Made by a program: the position numbers and the translations under genes. A stretch of 64,000 nucleotides of DNA from Flavobacterium limi (GTDB lineage Bacteria; Bacteroidota; Bacteroidia; Flavobacteriales; Flavobacteriaceae). The notes below the pieces were generated by a model, which did no database searches, was not told the origin of the DNA, and was given only the letters and a program-made list of their open reading frames with translations. The stretch lies in NCBI RefSeq assembly GCF_010645075.1, contig NZ_JAADZV010000012.1, forward strand, positions 62,001 to 126,000, read 5' to 3'. Position 1 is the first letter of the stretch. Each line of letters starts with the position of its first letter. Below are positions 24,757 through 33,911 of this stretch, piece after piece.

Positions 24757-26238
24757 TTAATTCCCACTGAATTTAATGGTGTCAAATTTAGCAGGATTTG
24801 ATAATAATTGCTTATTTCTGATTAAATTTCCAGGTCCATCATTGATAAAACCATCCGTAAATTTACGCATGATAAATTGTCTGGAATCGGTGTCATAATA
24901 ACTTAAGATATAATAATCTTTAAGTTTAAGCGTATTTTGAAGTGTGATGTTTTTATTGATGCTGAGGTAGTAATAAATATTGTCAATAGCCAGAGGCTCT
25001 GTTCGTTTTTGGTTTATAAACTCTAAATCAGGATTGAATATCGCATCAAAATAAACCATCTTATTCGAATATTCTGAATAACCGCCAAAGTCATTATCAA
25101 AAAAATCAGCGAGCGAATTATTTTGTAAGTAATCATAACCTCCGATTTGATATTCTGCAAATCCGCCAATAGTTATCAATGTATTTTTTTTATTTTTAAA
25201 AGCTGATATTCCGGAGTTTAAAATAGAAAGTTGTTTTAAAAACTTCTCAGTTGTTTTTATTTCCTGAGGTTTTTTTCCGTTTAACTGTAAAAAGAGAGGT
25301 GAGATTTTAAATTGAATTGAGTCTTTTTTTGAAATAGAAACGCTTTTAAGCGTTTTGCCTGTTTCAAAGTTTTTGATGTCGAATAATAGTTCTTCTTTAC
25401 CTGCCTTGATTTGTAGTAATTTATTATCGTAAAGAAAGGAATTTGAAGATTTAAATGCTTTTTCAGTGAAAGGCTGATTAAAATTCTTTTCTGTAACATC
25501 AGCAGTTGCAAGGTTAAGATCTAAAATTTGTGTTTTTTTCAAGCTATAATCAAATGCCAAAAGAATATGGTCATCTAATACATACATTTTGGTTTTGTTA
25601 ATAGTTTTATCCAGAGGAGTAAAATTGTCAGGGTCTATTTTTTCAATAGGATAATATCGGATAATAGTGCTAAAAGCAACATTTTGTCCCTTTTCATTCT
25701 GGAATGGAATTGTTGACAAATCAAACATTTTTATTACACATTTTCCATCATTAAATTCATAAAGCAATAAATGTGGTTGGTTCGTTTCTTTACACAGGAT
25801 GTAAAAAAGATTATTTTTCTGGAAAGTGTTTATAATGTATTCTGTGGTTGTAGGAAAATCAAAATTTAAAGCCCGTGAAGTTTTTGTTTCGGGGAAATAT
25901 TTAATAATCCGTATGTTTCTTAAATTATTTGTTGCCCAGTAAAGCAACGGATTTCCATCATCACTTATACTATGTCCAATTAAAGATCTGTTTTCTGCCA
26001 TTTTTATAGAATCAGTAAATTGATACTTTAAGAACAGGGATTTATTATATTTTAAGATATTGATGAATTTATCATCGGCTGCAAAAACATAAATATCCTT
26101 GGTTTTTTCATCTTCAACATTGAGAATCTGACCATTTTCTAAAGGTTGGTTGAGATTTAATGAAAAAGAGTTTAATACTGTCTGACTTAGTAAGATAGTA
26201 TTATAAAATATGCAAAAAAGGAGTAGTAGTTTTTTCAT
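24757..26238 (-). CDS. Secreted hypothetical protein, paralog of the 28665-30086 gene
   Basis: 493 residues with a signal peptide (MKKLLLLFCIFYNTILLSQ, cleavage near residue 19). The rest is beta-rich with repeated short 'value-reporting' strands such as KDIYVFAADDKFINILKY and NNLFYILCKETNQPHLLLYE, suggestive of a propeller-like fold. The C-terminus KDYYILSYYDTDSRQFIMRK matches the paralog's DYYLGYYDSKTKEYIFRKF. Also shared: SSNSFLYDNKLLQIK versus NSNSFYFDNKLYQLK. No recognised domain. Probably periplasmic or outer-membrane associated. Confidence 0.75.
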   Translation of the reverse strand: MKKLLLLFCIFYNTILLSQTVLNSFSLNLNQPLENGQILNVEDEKTKDIYVFAADDKFINILKYNKSLFLKYQFTDSIKMAENRSLIGHSISDDGNPLLYWATNNLRNIRIIKYFPETKTSRALNFDFPTTTEYIINTFQKNNLFYILCKETNQPHLLLYEFNDGKCVIKMFDLSTIPFQNEKGQNVAFSTIIRYYPIEKIDPDNFTPLDKTINKTKMYVLDDHILLAFDYSLKKTQILDLNLATADVTEKNFNQPFTEKAFKSSNSFLYDNKLLQIKAGKEELLFDIKNFETGKTLKSVSISKKDSIQFKISPLFLQLNGKKPQEIKTTEKFLKQLSILNSGISAFKNKKNTLITIGGFAEYQIGGYDYLQNNSLADFFDNDFGGYSEYSNKMVYFDAIFNPDLEFINQKRTEPLAIDNIYYYLSINKNITLQNTLKLKDYYILSYYDTDSRQFIMRKFTDGFINDGPGNLIRNKQLLSNPAKFDTIKFSGN

Positions 26239-26288
26239 GTGTTTTTGCTTCCAAAAATCATTCCAAATATTTGTTTTTCAGTTTGTTC

Positions 26289-26918
26289 CTACTGGTTCAT
26301 TAATTCCTGAAAGAGATCAACAAACTGACCAACATGTAATCCATCCATCAATCCGTGGTGAACATGTACAGCCATTGTCATTGTTTTTTTCCCGGTTTCT
26401 GAAGTCATCATTTTTCCAAAGGAAATTTTAGGGCAGCTGTCGGGATAAGAATAACTGCGTGCGTGCGAAATTGAAGTAAAATCTAACCATGGAATTGCCG
26501 AAAAGTGAATCACATTATCATCATCAAACGATCTTGTAAAAAGTCCGGTGGTAGTTTGAATACGCTCAATTTCTGCAAGTGCATCTTTTTCAAAAATTTT
26601 GAAATCCTCATTATATTCCATTAATGAAAACCCAAAAGTACCATCTTCGCGGCCAATTGTTGCAGAAACATCCACACGATCATTAATGTAAATTTGATTT
26701 TCAGCAATTCGGTATTTAAAATTTTCAATCGAATTTACTGCAACCAGAGTTTTATGCAGATAAAAGATAAAAAAAGAAGTCTTAAGGCTTTTGGCAGTCT
26801 GATAAGCTTTTGTACAATCAATGTCGACAGTTACGCCAAAAAAAGGCTCTTCCATTTTGCTGAAATGTTCAAAATGCTCTTTTCTATTCCAGTTTTCTAA
26901 GTCTAAAAGGGTTTTCAT
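26289..26918 (-). CDS. CatA-like O-acetyltransferase (chloramphenicol acetyltransferase family)
   Basis: 209 residues, matching CAT length. N-terminal LENWNRKEHFEHFSKME matches the CAT opening, IPWLDFTSISHARSY matches the substrate loop, and HVHHGLMDGLHVGQF near residues 185-199 carries the catalytic histidine in the HHxxxDG motif. The family acetylates chloramphenicol in resistant strains, but chromosomal Bacteroidetes members often have unknown substrates, so resistance should not be assumed. Its ATG overlaps the stop of the upstream HAD gene (TAATG), so the two are coupled. Confidence 0.85.
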   Translation of the reverse strand: MKTLLDLENWNRKEHFEHFSKMEEPFFGVTVDIDCTKAYQTAKSLKTSFFIFYLHKTLVAVNSIENFKYRIAENQIYINDRVDVSATIGREDGTFGFSLMEYNEDFKIFEKDALAEIERIQTTTGLFTRSFDDDNVIHFSAIPWLDFTSISHARSYSYPDSCPKISFGKMMTSETGKKTMTMAVHVHHGLMDGLHVGQFVDLFQELMNQ

Positions 26919-27625
26919 TATAGTAAATTAGGAACAACTTCCGCAATAGTTTCGAATGAACTAAAGTGCTCGTGTTCTACTTTATGATTGATTTTTTCAT
27001 GTTCCCAAGTGGTATGAAACGGAATGTGAACGGCATATCCGCCAATTCCTAAAACCGGCAATACATCTGATTTCAATGAATTTCCAATCATCAAAAATTC
27101 ATGCGCCTGAATGTCTAAGCGGCCTAATAATTTCTGATAATCAATTTCCTGTTTGTCTGACATGACTTCGATATGGTGAAAATAATGTCCAAGACCGGAA
27201 CGGTGCAGTTTACTGTGCTGGTCTTTCAAATCTCCTTTTGTGGCAACGACAAGTTTGTATTTTCCATGCAAAGCCTGCAATGTTTCTTCAATTCCGTCTA
27301 AGAGTTCGATAGGTTTTTCCAGCAGTTCTTTTCCATACTGGATGATTTTTTCAATGACTTCAACCGGAATTGTATTGTTCGAGATATTCATTGCCGCTTC
27401 AATCATTGAAAGAATATACCCTTTGATTCCGTAACCGTACAGAGGCAAGTTGTCTATTTCAATTTTAAATAACTCCTGCGAGATTCCCTGATGCGAAAGA
27501 TAATCTTCCATCAGGGCGCAAAATTTATGTTCTGTTTCCTGAAAGTAAGGTTCGTTAACAAACAAAGTGTCATCGGCATCAAATGCGATTACTTTTAAAT
27601 TTGGTATTTTATTTCTATGTAACAT
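26918..27625 (-). CDS. HAD family hydrolase
   Basis: 235 residues. Haloacid dehalogenase-like phosphatase: motif I AFDADDTLFVNE near residue 14 (the nucleophile Asp16 and Asp18 in DxDxT), motif II VVATKGD near residue 130, and motif IV FLMIGNSLKSDVLP near residue 178. An inserted helical cap separates I and II. Substrate unknown. It is the first gene of a two-gene unit with the CAT-like gene. Confidence 0.88.
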   Translation of the reverse strand: MLHRNKIPNLKVIAFDADDTLFVNEPYFQETEHKFCALMEDYLSHQGISQELFKIEIDNLPLYGYGIKGYILSMIEAAMNISNNTIPVEVIEKIIQYGKELLEKPIELLDGIEETLQALHGKYKLVVATKGDLKDQHSKLHRSGLGHYFHHIEVMSDKQEIDYQKLLGRLDIQAHEFLMIGNSLKSDVLPVLGIGGYAVHIPFHTTWEHEKINHKVEHEHFSSFETIAEVVPNLL

Positions 27626-27694
27626 GTATTTTTTGTTGAGGTTTTACAGTTTTCTTTGTTTTAGGTTTATGACATGAAATCTAAATCTGCAATT

Positions 27695-28576
27695 TTAAGA
27701 AAACAGTTTCTTTAATGTAATTGTCTTGTCGTAAAACGTAATCCGGATTCCAAAAAGTAAAATGATTCCACCTAAAACCATTTGTAAAGTTATTTTTTCT
27801 TCCAAAAACAACCAAGCTAATATTGAAGTAATTACTGCCTGACTTAACAAACTAAGCGAAACTCTTGTAGCACGCATATGCTGTGTCGCATAACTAACCG
27901 AAAGCCACGCACACAACTGGCAGATTACAGCCTGTAATACTAACACAAACCAGCCCATATCTGAAAATCCTGTAAAAGGCTCGTTTAGTAAAAAACAAAG
28001 TATTCCTAAATAAATACTCGAAGCGAATAAACTGATGGTCATAAAGGATAAAACGTCAACTTTAGAAAGTACATTTTTGCTGATTAAAAGATAGATAGAA
28101 TATAAAATACCTGATAAAACGGCAAAAAGGAAAGCCTGATTAAAATTCAATTCCATAAAAAATTCAAAGCCAACTAAAGTCACCATTCCGAATAACGATA
28201 CCAATGTTCCAATCCAAAAGTTGGTTGCAGGTTTTGATTTAAGGAACAAAAAAGAACCAACACCAACCCACACAGGAGACAAATTGGTCAACAAAGAAGC
28301 CTGTGTAGCACTCGAATCCTGAATTGAAATATTCCAAACTGCAACATCTGAGGCGAATAAAATTCCGCAAAGCCCTGCTAAAAGGGTGAATTTTAATGTT
28401 GGCAGTTTAAAGTTTTTACTTAAAAGCACATAAGGCAAAAGCAATGTAACTGCAAAAGACATCCGGTAAAAAGCAGAAATTAATCCGGGTGTTAGTTTCA
28501 GTTTTACCAGTATCGGAAAAATAGAAATGCAGAGAATGCCGCAGATTAAAGCCAATCTTGGTTTTGTAAGTTTCAT
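27695..28576 (-). CDS. EamA/DMT family transporter
   Basis: 293 residues with ten predicted membrane helices in two EamA repeats. The first has AFYRMSFAVTLLLPYVLL and SLLTNLSPVWVGVGSFLFL. The second has MRATRVSLSLLSQAVITSI and GGIILLFGIRITFYD. Probably an inner-membrane exporter of metabolites or amino acids. A TAATTTTG box lies 21 bases upstream of the ATG (28598-28605). Confidence 0.88.
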   Translation of the reverse strand: MKLTKPRLALICGILCISIFPILVKLKLTPGLISAFYRMSFAVTLLLPYVLLSKNFKLPTLKFTLLAGLCGILFASDVAVWNISIQDSSATQASLLTNLSPVWVGVGSFLFLKSKPATNFWIGTLVSLFGMVTLVGFEFFMELNFNQAFLFAVLSGILYSIYLLISKNVLSKVDVLSFMTISLFASSIYLGILCFLLNEPFTGFSDMGWFVLVLQAVICQLCAWLSVSYATQHMRATRVSLSLLSQAVITSILAWLFLEEKITLQMVLGGIILLFGIRITFYDKTITLKKLFS

Positions 28577-28597
28577 ATTGTTTTATTAGTCGAAATG

Positions 28598-28605
28598 CAA
28601 AATTA
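28598..28605 (-). promoter_or_regulatory. Candidate -7 box for the EamA gene
   Basis: Minus strand TAATTTTG, exact TAnnTTTG, ending 21 bases before the ATG. No clear -33 element. Confidence 0.35.
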
Positions 28606-28626
28606 GTATTTTGAAAGTTTTATCAG

Positions 28627-28659
28627 AAAAAAAACTCCCGAGTTGCTAAGTCGGGAGTT
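28627..28659 (-). terminator. Terminator of the secreted paralog gene
   Basis: AACTCCCGA at 28633-28641 pairs with TCGGGAGTT at 28651-28659. On the minus strand it is followed by a run of T residues and starts five bases after the stop at 28665. Confidence 0.85.
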
Positions 28660-28664
28660 CTTGG

Positions 28665-30086
28665 TTAATCTGCAAATTTTCTAAAGATGTATTCTTTTGT
28701 TTTACTATCGTAATATCCCAGATAGTAATCATCTAATTTGAATAAAATCTGTGATGAAATAGTATTGTTTTTATCAAAAAAAGCAGTGATTTTATCAGAT
28801 GCCAATGGCTGTAATTTTCCTTTAATACGATTTCCTGCAGTATCAAACAATCCTTCTGTTTTAACTACTCTTCTGCTGGAACTGGATGTAAAATCTTCCA
28901 TTGATGTACTGAATACGATATCTTCAGTAAGTCCAAATTCATTTATTGTAGTCTGGTCGGCTGATTGTTTTAATTCCGATACACCTCCAAAAGTAATAAA
29001 TGTATTTTCACCAGTCTTATAACAGGAAAGGCCCAAAGATAAACTGTTTGCTTTAAGAATAAACAGAGGGCTGCTTGCCAAAGTTCTTTTGCCTCTTAAA
29101 CTGCCACCCTGCTCAAAAAATTCAGAATTTTTAAAGGCAATTGGCTTCGTTGAATTAGCAAAATATTCTTTTAAAACGTTGTCCTCTAAATCTTTTATAG
29201 TGAAATAAATGATGCCTGATGAGGTTTTTAGCTGATATAATTTATTATCAAAATAAAAGGAATTTGAATTTAAAAATTTTCTATCTCCAACCAAATATTG
29301 CTTTTTTATCATCTTTTCGGTAGCAGTAAAACTTTGTAAATCAATTAGAATCACCTGAGTAAAATCGATGTTGGTGTCAAGAGTAATTACAAGTTGCTTA
29401 TCGTTCAAATAGCATTTTCTTTTTTTGGCAGCATCTATTAATGATGTTTGACTTTCAACAGTGATATTTTGTAAAGAGAAAGGCGCTTCAAAAGGCAGCA
29501 AACTTTCGGAAAACGCTGTGTATAAATCTGATTTTTTATAGTCTAATGTGAAAAAGTGAAACCCTTCTGTGGCAATCATTTTTTCGGTATAATTGCCTTC
29601 GCTGTCAAAAATATAAAGTTTAAAGATATCACTGTTTTTTACAACTGTCAGAATGTAAAAGTTGTCGCCCTGACTGAATTTTTGTATAACTTTTTCGTTT
29701 TTTAACAGCAGTTTATATTCTTTCGTCAGGGTTTCACGACTAGTAGGATTAAGCAATTGGGCAAAAATTGCTTCATAATTATTAGACGACCAAAATAACC
29801 TTGTGTTGCCATTACTGCTATTATAACCAATTATGTTCGTGTACGCTTTAAGATTTGGTCTTTTAGCCGTGATACTGTCAGTAATTTGCATCTTTTCATT
29901 CAGATTGATTGCTTTTATTTTTACTGAGTCTCTCACAAACAATGTAACTGCGTTTTTTTTGGGATTAGCAATTTGAAAAACAGCATTATTTTTCTTTAGT
30001 TCCAAAGCTATTGAATTAACAATTTCCTGAGTGAAACCAGATAGATTTATTAAAAATAAAAAGATCAAACAAATTGTTTTTTTCAT
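28665..30086 (-). CDS. Secreted hypothetical protein, paralog of the 24757-26238 gene
   Basis: 473 residues with a signal peptide (MKKTICLIFLFLINLSGF, then TQE). Same architecture as the gene at 24757-26238: N-terminal NSIALELKK versus NSFSLNLNQ, LFWSSNNYEAIFA versus LYWATNNLRNIRI, and the matching C-terminal motif YYDSKTKEYIFRKF. Overall identity looks low, so the duplication is old. No known domain; beta-rich. It may bind or report on a surface component. Ends at a clear terminator. Confidence 0.75.
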   Translation of the reverse strand: MKKTICLIFLFLINLSGFTQEIVNSIALELKKNNAVFQIANPKKNAVTLFVRDSVKIKAINLNEKMQITDSITAKRPNLKAYTNIIGYNSSNGNTRLFWSSNNYEAIFAQLLNPTSRETLTKEYKLLLKNEKVIQKFSQGDNFYILTVVKNSDIFKLYIFDSEGNYTEKMIATEGFHFFTLDYKKSDLYTAFSESLLPFEAPFSLQNITVESQTSLIDAAKKRKCYLNDKQLVITLDTNIDFTQVILIDLQSFTATEKMIKKQYLVGDRKFLNSNSFYFDNKLYQLKTSSGIIYFTIKDLEDNVLKEYFANSTKPIAFKNSEFFEQGGSLRGKRTLASSPLFILKANSLSLGLSCYKTGENTFITFGGVSELKQSADQTTINEFGLTEDIVFSTSMEDFTSSSSRRVVKTEGLFDTAGNRIKGKLQPLASDKITAFFDKNNTISSQILFKLDDYYLGYYDSKTKEYIFRKFAD

Positions 30087-30160
30087 GATTTGTTTTTTTT
30101 AGTGTATTAATTTGCGAAGATTGTTTTTTTCTGAAAGGATAATAGTTAGATTTTTAAAAT

Positions 30161-30199
30161 AGAAAAGCGTGAATCAATTAATACTTAACTGATTCACGC
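30161..30199 (-). terminator. Terminator of metG
   Basis: GCGTGAATCA (30167-30176) pairs with TGATTCACGC (30190-30199); the minus-strand continuation is TTTTCTATTTT. Located 20 bases after the metG stop. Confidence 0.8.
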
Positions 30200-30219
30200 A
30201 ATTTATAAAACTCATATAC

Positions 30220-32355
30220 TTAGTTTACAGTCGATCCGTTTGGAGCATCAGCATCCGGATTTACAAATACCAGTTTTCCTTCAGCATTCGTAGTCATCAA
30301 AATCATTCCCTGACTTTCAACACCACGTAAAGCTCTTGGTGCTAAGTTGGCCAGTACAGAAACTCGTTTTCCGATGATTTCTTCAGGAGAAAAACTTTCG
30401 GCAATCCCTGAAACAATAGTACGGACATCAATTCCCGTATCTACTTTTAAAACTAAAAGTTTATTGGCTTTTGGCATTTTTTCAGCTTCAAGAATAGTTC
30501 CGATACGGATATCCATTTTTGCAAAATCCTCAAACTGAATCAAATCTTTTTGAGGTTCAGGCTGTTTGCTTTCAGCAAGATTAGCGGTTTTTGTTGCTTC
30601 CAATTTATCTATTTGTTTTTGTATTTCTTCGTCTTCGATTTTTGCGAAAAGCAATTCTGCTTCGCCAATTTTGTGTCCTGCCGGAATTAAATCTGAATTT
30701 TCAGCAATATCATTCCAGTCTAAGGTTTTGTCAATAATGATGTCTTTTGCATCACGATTCTTCTCTTTTAGAAACTTACTAAATCCTTCAAAATGCTCTT
30801 TAAGGTCTTTCAAATTCAAGATTCTTGAAAGTTTTTTTGATGTAAAAGGTAAAAACGGTTCAGCCAAAACGCTCAAAGCTGCAGCAATTTGCAAAGCCAC
30901 ATACATTTGGGTTTTTACACGTTCCGGATTGTCTTTCATTACTTTCCATGGCTCCTCATCAGCAAGATATTTGTTTCCTAAACGGGCCACATTCATCAAT
31001 TCGCCTAAAGCTTCACGGAATCTGTAACGTTCCAATGAACTTGCAATTACTGCCGGATATGCTTTAAGTTCGTTTAAAGTTGTTTCGTCAATTTCGGTAA
31101 ATTCGTTTGGCGTTGGAATAACTCCTTCGTAATATTTGTTGGTCAAAACCACAACACGATTCACAAAATTTCCAAAAATAGCCACTAATTCATTGTTGTT
31201 TCTCGCCTGAAAATCTTTCCACGTAAAATCGTTATCTTTTGTTTCCGGAGCGTTTGATGTCAAAGCATAACGAAGAACATCCTGTTTGTCCGGGAACTCT
31301 TCTAAATATTCATGCAACCAAACCGCCCAGTTTTTAGAAGTCGAAAGTTTGTTTCCTTCAAGGTTCAAAAACTCATTTGCAGGAACATTGTCCGGTAAAA
31401 TATAACTGCCTTCTGCTTTAAGCATTGCCGGGAAAATAACGCAATGGAAAACAATATTATCTTTTCCGATAAAGTGAACTAGTTTCGTTTCTTCATCTTT
31501 CCAATACGGTTCCCATTCTTTTCCTTCGCGTGCTGCCCATTCTTTTGTAGAAGAAATGTAACCAATTGGTGCATCAAACCAAACGTATAGTTTTTTGCCT
31601 TCAGCACCCTCAACCGGAACGTCAATTCCCCAATCAAGGTCACGAGTTACGGCACGAGGCTCTAATCCGCCGTCAATCCAGGACTTTACTTGTCCGTACA
31701 CATTGGTTTTCCAGTCTTTTTCGTGCCCTTTTAAAATCCATTCACGTAAGAAAGCATCGTAGCGATCCAAAGGTAAAAACCAGTGTTTCGTTGATTTTAA
31801 AATCGGAGTTTCTCCGGTAATAGTCGATTTTGGATTAATCAGATCGGTCGCATTTAAAGTCGATCCACATTTTTCACACTGATCGCCGTAAGCTTCAGGA
31901 TTGTCACATTTAGGGCATGTACCTACCACAAAGCGGTCTGCCAAAAACTGATCTGCTTTTGCATCGTACAATTGTTCCGTTACTTCTTCAATAAAATCAC
32001 CGTTATCATACAAAGTCCTAAAGAATTCCTGAGCCGTATCATGATGAATTTTAGCCGAAGTTCTGGAGTAATTGTTGAAAGAAATTCCGAAATCAGCAAA
32101 CGATTTTCTGATAATTCCGTCATATTTGTCGATAACTTCCTGTGGCGTAACGCCTTCTTTTTTGGCTTTCATCGAAATAGCCACACCATGTTCATCGCTT
32201 CCGCAGATAAAGGCAACGTCTTTTCCCTGTAAACGCAGGTATCTCGAATAAATATCAGCAGGCACATAAACCCCCGCCAAATGTCCAATATGTATTGGCC
32301 CGTTGGTGTAAGGCAATGCAGCTGTGATTGTATATCTTTTTGGATTCTGTATCAT
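30220..32355 (-). CDS. metG: Methionyl-tRNA synthetase
   Basis: 711 residues. Class I aminoacyl-tRNA synthetase charging tRNA-Met. The HIGH motif appears as PIHIGHLAG near residue 20. The zinc-knuckle cysteines appear in [18 protein letters not shown] near 145-165. The KMSKS loop appears as KLSTSK near residue 335. The C-terminus from about residue 600 is a tRNA-binding domain ([20 protein letters not shown]) that in many bacteria dimerises the enzyme. A TATTTTTG box lies 19 bases upstream. Confidence 0.97.
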   Translation of the reverse strand: MIQNPKRYTITAALPYTNGPIHIGHLAGVYVPADIYSRYLRLQGKDVAFICGSDEHGVAISMKAKKEGVTPQEVIDKYDGIIRKSFADFGISFNNYSRTSAKIHHDTAQEFFRTLYDNGDFIEEVTEQLYDAKADQFLADRFVVGTCPKCDNPEAYGDQCEKCGSTLNATDLINPKSTITGETPILKSTKHWFLPLDRYDAFLREWILKGHEKDWKTNVYGQVKSWIDGGLEPRAVTRDLDWGIDVPVEGAEGKKLYVWFDAPIGYISSTKEWAAREGKEWEPYWKDEETKLVHFIGKDNIVFHCVIFPAMLKAEGSYILPDNVPANEFLNLEGNKLSTSKNWAVWLHEYLEEFPDKQDVLRYALTSNAPETKDNDFTWKDFQARNNNELVAIFGNFVNRVVVLTNKYYEGVIPTPNEFTEIDETTLNELKAYPAVIASSLERYRFREALGELMNVARLGNKYLADEEPWKVMKDNPERVKTQMYVALQIAAALSVLAEPFLPFTSKKLSRILNLKDLKEHFEGFSKFLKEKNRDAKDIIIDKTLDWNDIAENSDLIPAGHKIGEAELLFAKIEDEEIQKQIDKLEATKTANLAESKQPEPQKDLIQFEDFAKMDIRIGTILEAEKMPKANKLLVLKVDTGIDVRTIVSGIAESFSPEEIIGKRVSVLANLAPRALRGVESQGMILMTTNAEGKLVFVNPDADAPNGSTVN

Positions 32356-32374
32356 TTTTCAATTTTATTGAGTG

Positions 32375-32382
32375 CAAAAATA
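32375..32382 (-). promoter_or_regulatory. Candidate -7 box for metG
   Basis: Minus strand TATTTTTG, exact TAnnTTTG, 19 bases before the ATG. The -33 position is not well matched. Confidence 0.35.
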
Positions 32383-32403
32383 AGCAATAGAATTATTATT
32401 TGA

Positions 32404-32481
32404 AGCTATTTCCCGCTATCCGTTGCAATCTTTTGCTTTTTAAAGGAAAAAGCAAAAGGATTTTCACTTCTATCGGGGCTA
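32404..32481. repeat. REP-like structured intergenic element, copy B
   Basis: Left end TTTCCCGCTATCCGTTGCAA, then a long hairpin CTTTTGCTTTTT / AAAAAGCAAAAGG, then ACTTCTATCGGGGCTA. Same layout as copy D at 55143-55217. It lies between metG and the DUF1080 gene. Confidence 0.75.
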
Positions 32482-32490
32482 ATAAATTAT

Positions 32491-33372
32491 CTATTTAAAG
32501 TAATTTTCAAACTCAACGGGCATTTTGCTTATTGGTTTTATTTTGATGTTTTTATAGTAAACTTCGGCAGCTTCGCTTTGCAATTGTATTTTTCCTTCCG
32601 TTAAAGGCATAAATTTTTCACCATCAAAATAACGGGAATTCTGCAAAACCATGACTACTTTGCCGTTAACTATGTGAAGACTTTTACCTTCAAAACAAAC
32701 CAGTTCTACTTCTGTCCAGCCGTTGTTAGGTGTTTCAGCTCTCATTTTTCGCATGCAAAACCCCATGTTTTGAGTGTTTTTCCCAAACGGAATAAATGGC
32801 TGGCCCTCGTCGGCTACGGCATTCATTGCTCCTTCAGGCAGATAGGCTTTGATATCAATTGCAGAATTAGCGATGTTCCAGTAATCGCCAAAGTGGCCTT
32901 CCATAATTTGAAATTCCTGCGATAACATCCAGGCACGCCAGTAGTCTACGCCCGCTTCTCCCTGAGAATGATAAAGTACACCCGCATCGAGGAGTTTATC
33001 TGTTCTGGGTTCCCACTTTTTATTTCCAAATTTGACTTTCAGTTTTAGTCGATAGTTTTTGAAATTTTCTTTGGTAAAGACACAACCATAATATTCGCCA
33101 GAAACTTTAAGGACGGGTTCTTTGTTTTCCTGAATCACCGTAAACATATTATTTACATTTTTATTGTAGCCAACAGGTGGTATTTCGTTTCCATTAGCAT
33201 CCGTTGGCGTTTTGCCGGAATATCCGTTTTTGTGTTTGTAACTTAGATACATATCCCATTTGCTTAGGTTGTTGTCCAGTAAATTGATCCAGTCCTCTTC
33301 GAATGAATTTGTCTGGATAGTTGCAGAGGTCAGGCTAAAGGCAAATGCGATTAGAATAGCGTATTTTTTCAT
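32491..33372 (-). CDS. Secreted DUF1080 (3-keto-disaccharide hydrolase-like) protein
   Basis: 293 residues with signal peptide MKKYAILIAFAFSLTSATIQ. DUF1080 features are WINLLDNNLSKWDMYLSYKH near residue 28, VLKVSGEYYGCVFTKENF, GVLYHSQGEAGVD, and the concluding GKIQLQSEAAEVYYKNIKIK. The family has a concanavalin-like fold, and some members hydrolyse 3-keto-sugars. Probably periplasmic. A TAGATTTG box lies upstream at 33406-33413. Confidence 0.88.
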   Translation of the reverse strand: MKKYAILIAFAFSLTSATIQTNSFEEDWINLLDNNLSKWDMYLSYKHKNGYSGKTPTDANGNEIPPVGYNKNVNNMFTVIQENKEPVLKVSGEYYGCVFTKENFKNYRLKLKVKFGNKKWEPRTDKLLDAGVLYHSQGEAGVDYWRAWMLSQEFQIMEGHFGDYWNIANSAIDIKAYLPEGAMNAVADEGQPFIPFGKNTQNMGFCMRKMRAETPNNGWTEVELVCFEGKSLHIVNGKVVMVLQNSRYFDGEKFMPLTEGKIQLQSEAAEVYYKNIKIKPISKMPVEFENYFK

Positions 33373-33405
33373 AAGTGGTTTGATAGTTTAGATAAAATGA
33401 TTTCT

Positions 33406-33413
33406 CAAATCTA
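33406..33413 (-). promoter_or_regulatory. Candidate -7 box for the DUF1080 gene
   Basis: Minus strand TAGATTTG, exact TAnnTTTG, 33 bases before the ATG. A TTTG at 33427-33430 is only 13 bases upstream, shorter than the usual spacing. Confidence 0.35.
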
Positions 33414-33619
33414 CAAAATAATGTTTCAAAGCTATTGTGTTATTCATTCATAATCAGATACCATTTCTACATTTTAGCGGGTCATATTAAACCTTAATTT
33501 ATATTGGAAATTGAAAAATATACTTCTAAATAGAACCAGTTTAAACTAAGACTACAAGTGAAATCTTCAAGATATATTTTGCAATCTTTGCTATCCAAAA
33601 AAACAACAAAAACAATTTT

Positions 33620-33847
33620 ATGAGCAAGACAAAACTTATCATCAATAAAAACGGATCAATCAAAATTGAAGGTGATTTTGAAATTATGGATCCGGAAGGA
33701 ACTATTTACGGACTACAGGGAAGATCGGCATTGGGGCTTTGCCGTTGCGGATTATCAAATAATAAACCATTTTGCGATGGCGGGCACAGAAACAACTTCG
33801 AACATGACTCTGTAGCGTTTGATTTACCGCCGATGAAAACGAATTAA
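33620..33847 (+). CDS. CDGSH iron-sulfur domain protein
   Basis: 75 residues. The CDGSH motif is complete: CRCGLSNNKPFCDGGH near residues 41-56, with three cysteines and one histidine ligating a [2Fe-2S] cluster as in mitoNEET. The N-terminus (KLIINKNGSIKIEGDFEI) is the usual strand region. Probably a cytosolic redox or iron-sulfur carrier. Single gene, followed by a bidirectional hairpin. Confidence 0.93.
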   Translation: MSKTKLIINKNGSIKIEGDFEIMDPEGTIYGLQGRSALGLCRCGLSNNKPFCDGGHRNNFEHDSVAFDLPPMKTN

Positions 33848-33870
33848 GAAACTCTAATTGAGTTTGACAT

Positions 33871-33903
33871 AAAAAGCGACATTATAAATGCCGCTTTTTT
33901 TAT
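33871..33903. terminator. Bidirectional terminator between convergent genes
   Basis: AAAAAGCG(AC)AT / AT(G)CCGCTTTTTTT forms a hairpin with A-run on one side and T-run on the other, so it can serve both the CDGSH gene (+) and the lipoprotein gene at 33912 (-). Confidence 0.7.
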
Positions 33904-33911
33904 GTTTTCAT

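Noticed and set aside
26289-26918. Horizontally acquired antibiotic-resistance cassette
   Set aside because: No transposase, integrase or terminal repeats nearby; composition and coupling to a HAD gene look chromosomal.
30566-31027. 153-codon + frame inside metG
   Set aside because: Completely within metG on the other strand; Ser/Phe-rich shadow with no motif.
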